Positions 6,142 to 6,635 of a DNA stretch of 6,635 nt are shown here, piece after piece (the stretch's first letter is position 1; each line of letters starts with the position of its first letter). Source of the stretch: Thermococci archaeon. Its GTDB lineage: Archaea > Methanobacteriota_B > Thermococci > Thermococcales > Thermococcaceae. The stretch lies in contig QMUE01000076.1 of the NCBI GenBank assembly GCA_003663535.1, forward strand, positions 1-6,635. Direction: 5' to 3'. The translations under genes and the position numbers were made by a program. The notes under the pieces are model-generated. The model worked only from the letters and a program-made list of their open reading frames with translations. It was not told the origin of the DNA and searched no databases.

Positions 6142-6635
6142 TAACGAAGGAAAAATCCATATTTAAGCGGATCTTCGGGATCTATTATAAATGTGTTTTT
6201 AGCAATTATGTGTGCAGTTCCTCCTACTTCAGGAACTATGGCCTTGTGGGGCCCGTATTTGGTTTCTTCTACAACTTTTCCAGTGAATTTTGTACCTATT
6301 ATGCTCTCAATTGTGATTTCATCTCCAATATCGATCTCTCCTTTTTCATATAGAATTGCAAGACGACCGCTTACTCCCGTCCCGGTTGGACTTCTGTCCA
6401 CTTCACCATCTGCGAATATGCAAACATGTCTGCTGTGCGAATCTTTGTCATGAGGGGATCCTATAAATATTGTTCCATACAAAAAGCTCAAATCTTCTTC
6501 AAAAGGATGTTTTATTTCTTTTTCAGCCATTATTGCTCTCTTGATTTTCATTCCGACATCTATGAGCTTTCTGTAGTATTCAGGCGTACACTTTAAACCG
6601 AGGTCTTCGGCATTTACAAAAGCATAGAACGCTCC
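6141..6635 (-). CDS. Proline racemase-family protein, probable trans-3-hydroxy-L-proline dehydratase (5' end cut off)
   Basis: The frame is open from the right edge to TAG at 6143-6141, so 164 C-terminal residues of a roughly 340-residue protein are visible; the ATG at 6551 is internal, because upstream codons give GAFYAFVNAEDLGL, a conserved family stretch. PLP-independent proline racemases and hydroxyproline epimerases use two Cys. The second normally sits in DRSPCGTG; here it reads DRSPTGTG, with Thr encoded at 6386-6384. Thr at this position is the mark of trans-3-hydroxy-L-proline dehydratases (human L3HYPDH and bacterial homologues), which make pyrroline-2-carboxylate. Phe occurs at the position of T. 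cruzi racemase Phe290. Thermococcus litoralis has a characterised racemase/epimerase of this superfamily, so homologues in this order are expected. The first catalytic Cys is outside the window, so dehydratase function is inferred. It lies 11 bp upstream of the activase in the same operon. Confidence 0.88.
   Translation of the reverse strand, partial: GAFYAFVNAEDLGLKCTPEYYRKLIDVGMKIKRAIMAEKEIKHPFEEDLSFLYGTIFIGSPHDKDSHSRHVCIFADGEVDRSPTGTGVSGRLAILYEKGEIDIGDEITIESIIGTKFTGKVVEETKYGPHKAIVPEVGGTAHIIAKNTFIIDPEDPLKYGFFLR

Noticed and set aside
6193..6453. Plus-strand open frame of 86 codons opposite the proline racemase-family gene
   Set aside because: It is antisense to a strongly conserved coding region containing the DRSPTGTG motif, with no supporting start signal or homology.

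Overview
The window most likely comes from a hyperthermophilic archaeon of the Thermococcales (Thermococcus or Pyrococcus), from one of the more AT-rich members. The grounds are: an archaeal-type serine hydroxymethyltransferase; a protein very like the Pyrococcus feast/famine regulator FL11; an archaeal DRG/OBG-type GTPase with a TGS domain; archaeal TATA-like boxes rather than -10/-35 pairs; and Shine-Dalgarno sequences of the form GGTGAT placed about 3 nt before the start codon. The genus is inferred from remembered protein families, not from a search.

Layout, left to right. (1) Positions 1-914, minus strand: glyA without its last third. (2) A 109-bp divergent promoter region. (3) Positions 1024-3480, plus strand: a compact cluster of a class III sirtuin, a protein with a tandem DUF3783-like fold, a HAD phosphatase, and an ASCH-domain protein whose start overlaps the HAD gene. 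(4) Positions 3487-3939, minus strand: an Lrp/AsnC (FL11-like) regulator, convergent with the ASCH gene across 6 bp. (5) A 120-bp divergent promoter region with clear TATA boxes on both strands. (6) Positions 4060-5223, plus strand: the TGS-domain GTPase. (7) Positions 5224-6635, minus strand: a glycyl-radical-enzyme activase, preceded in the same transcript by a proline racemase-family gene that runs off the right edge. The stop codons of the GTPase and the activase abut exactly. No stretch of 300 bases lacks a gene, and I see no tRNA, rRNA, CRISPR or insertion sequence.

How the genes may work together. The right-hand pair is the most suggestive. The proline racemase-family protein has Thr where racemases have their second catalytic Cys, which is the signature of trans-3-hydroxy-L-proline dehydratase. 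The activase gene begins with its ribosome-binding site fused to the stop codon of that dehydratase. The pair hints at an imino-acid (hydroxyproline) catabolic operon whose glycyl radical enzyme would lie beyond the right edge. The left-hand cluster combines an NAD-dependent deacylase with an ASCH protein that resembles the bacterial N4-acetylcytidine amidohydrolase around its Lys/Thr pair, so a common theme of removing acyl groups is possible but speculative. The FL11-like regulator has an A/T palindrome in its own promoter, and a related element lies at the glyA/sirtuin promoter.
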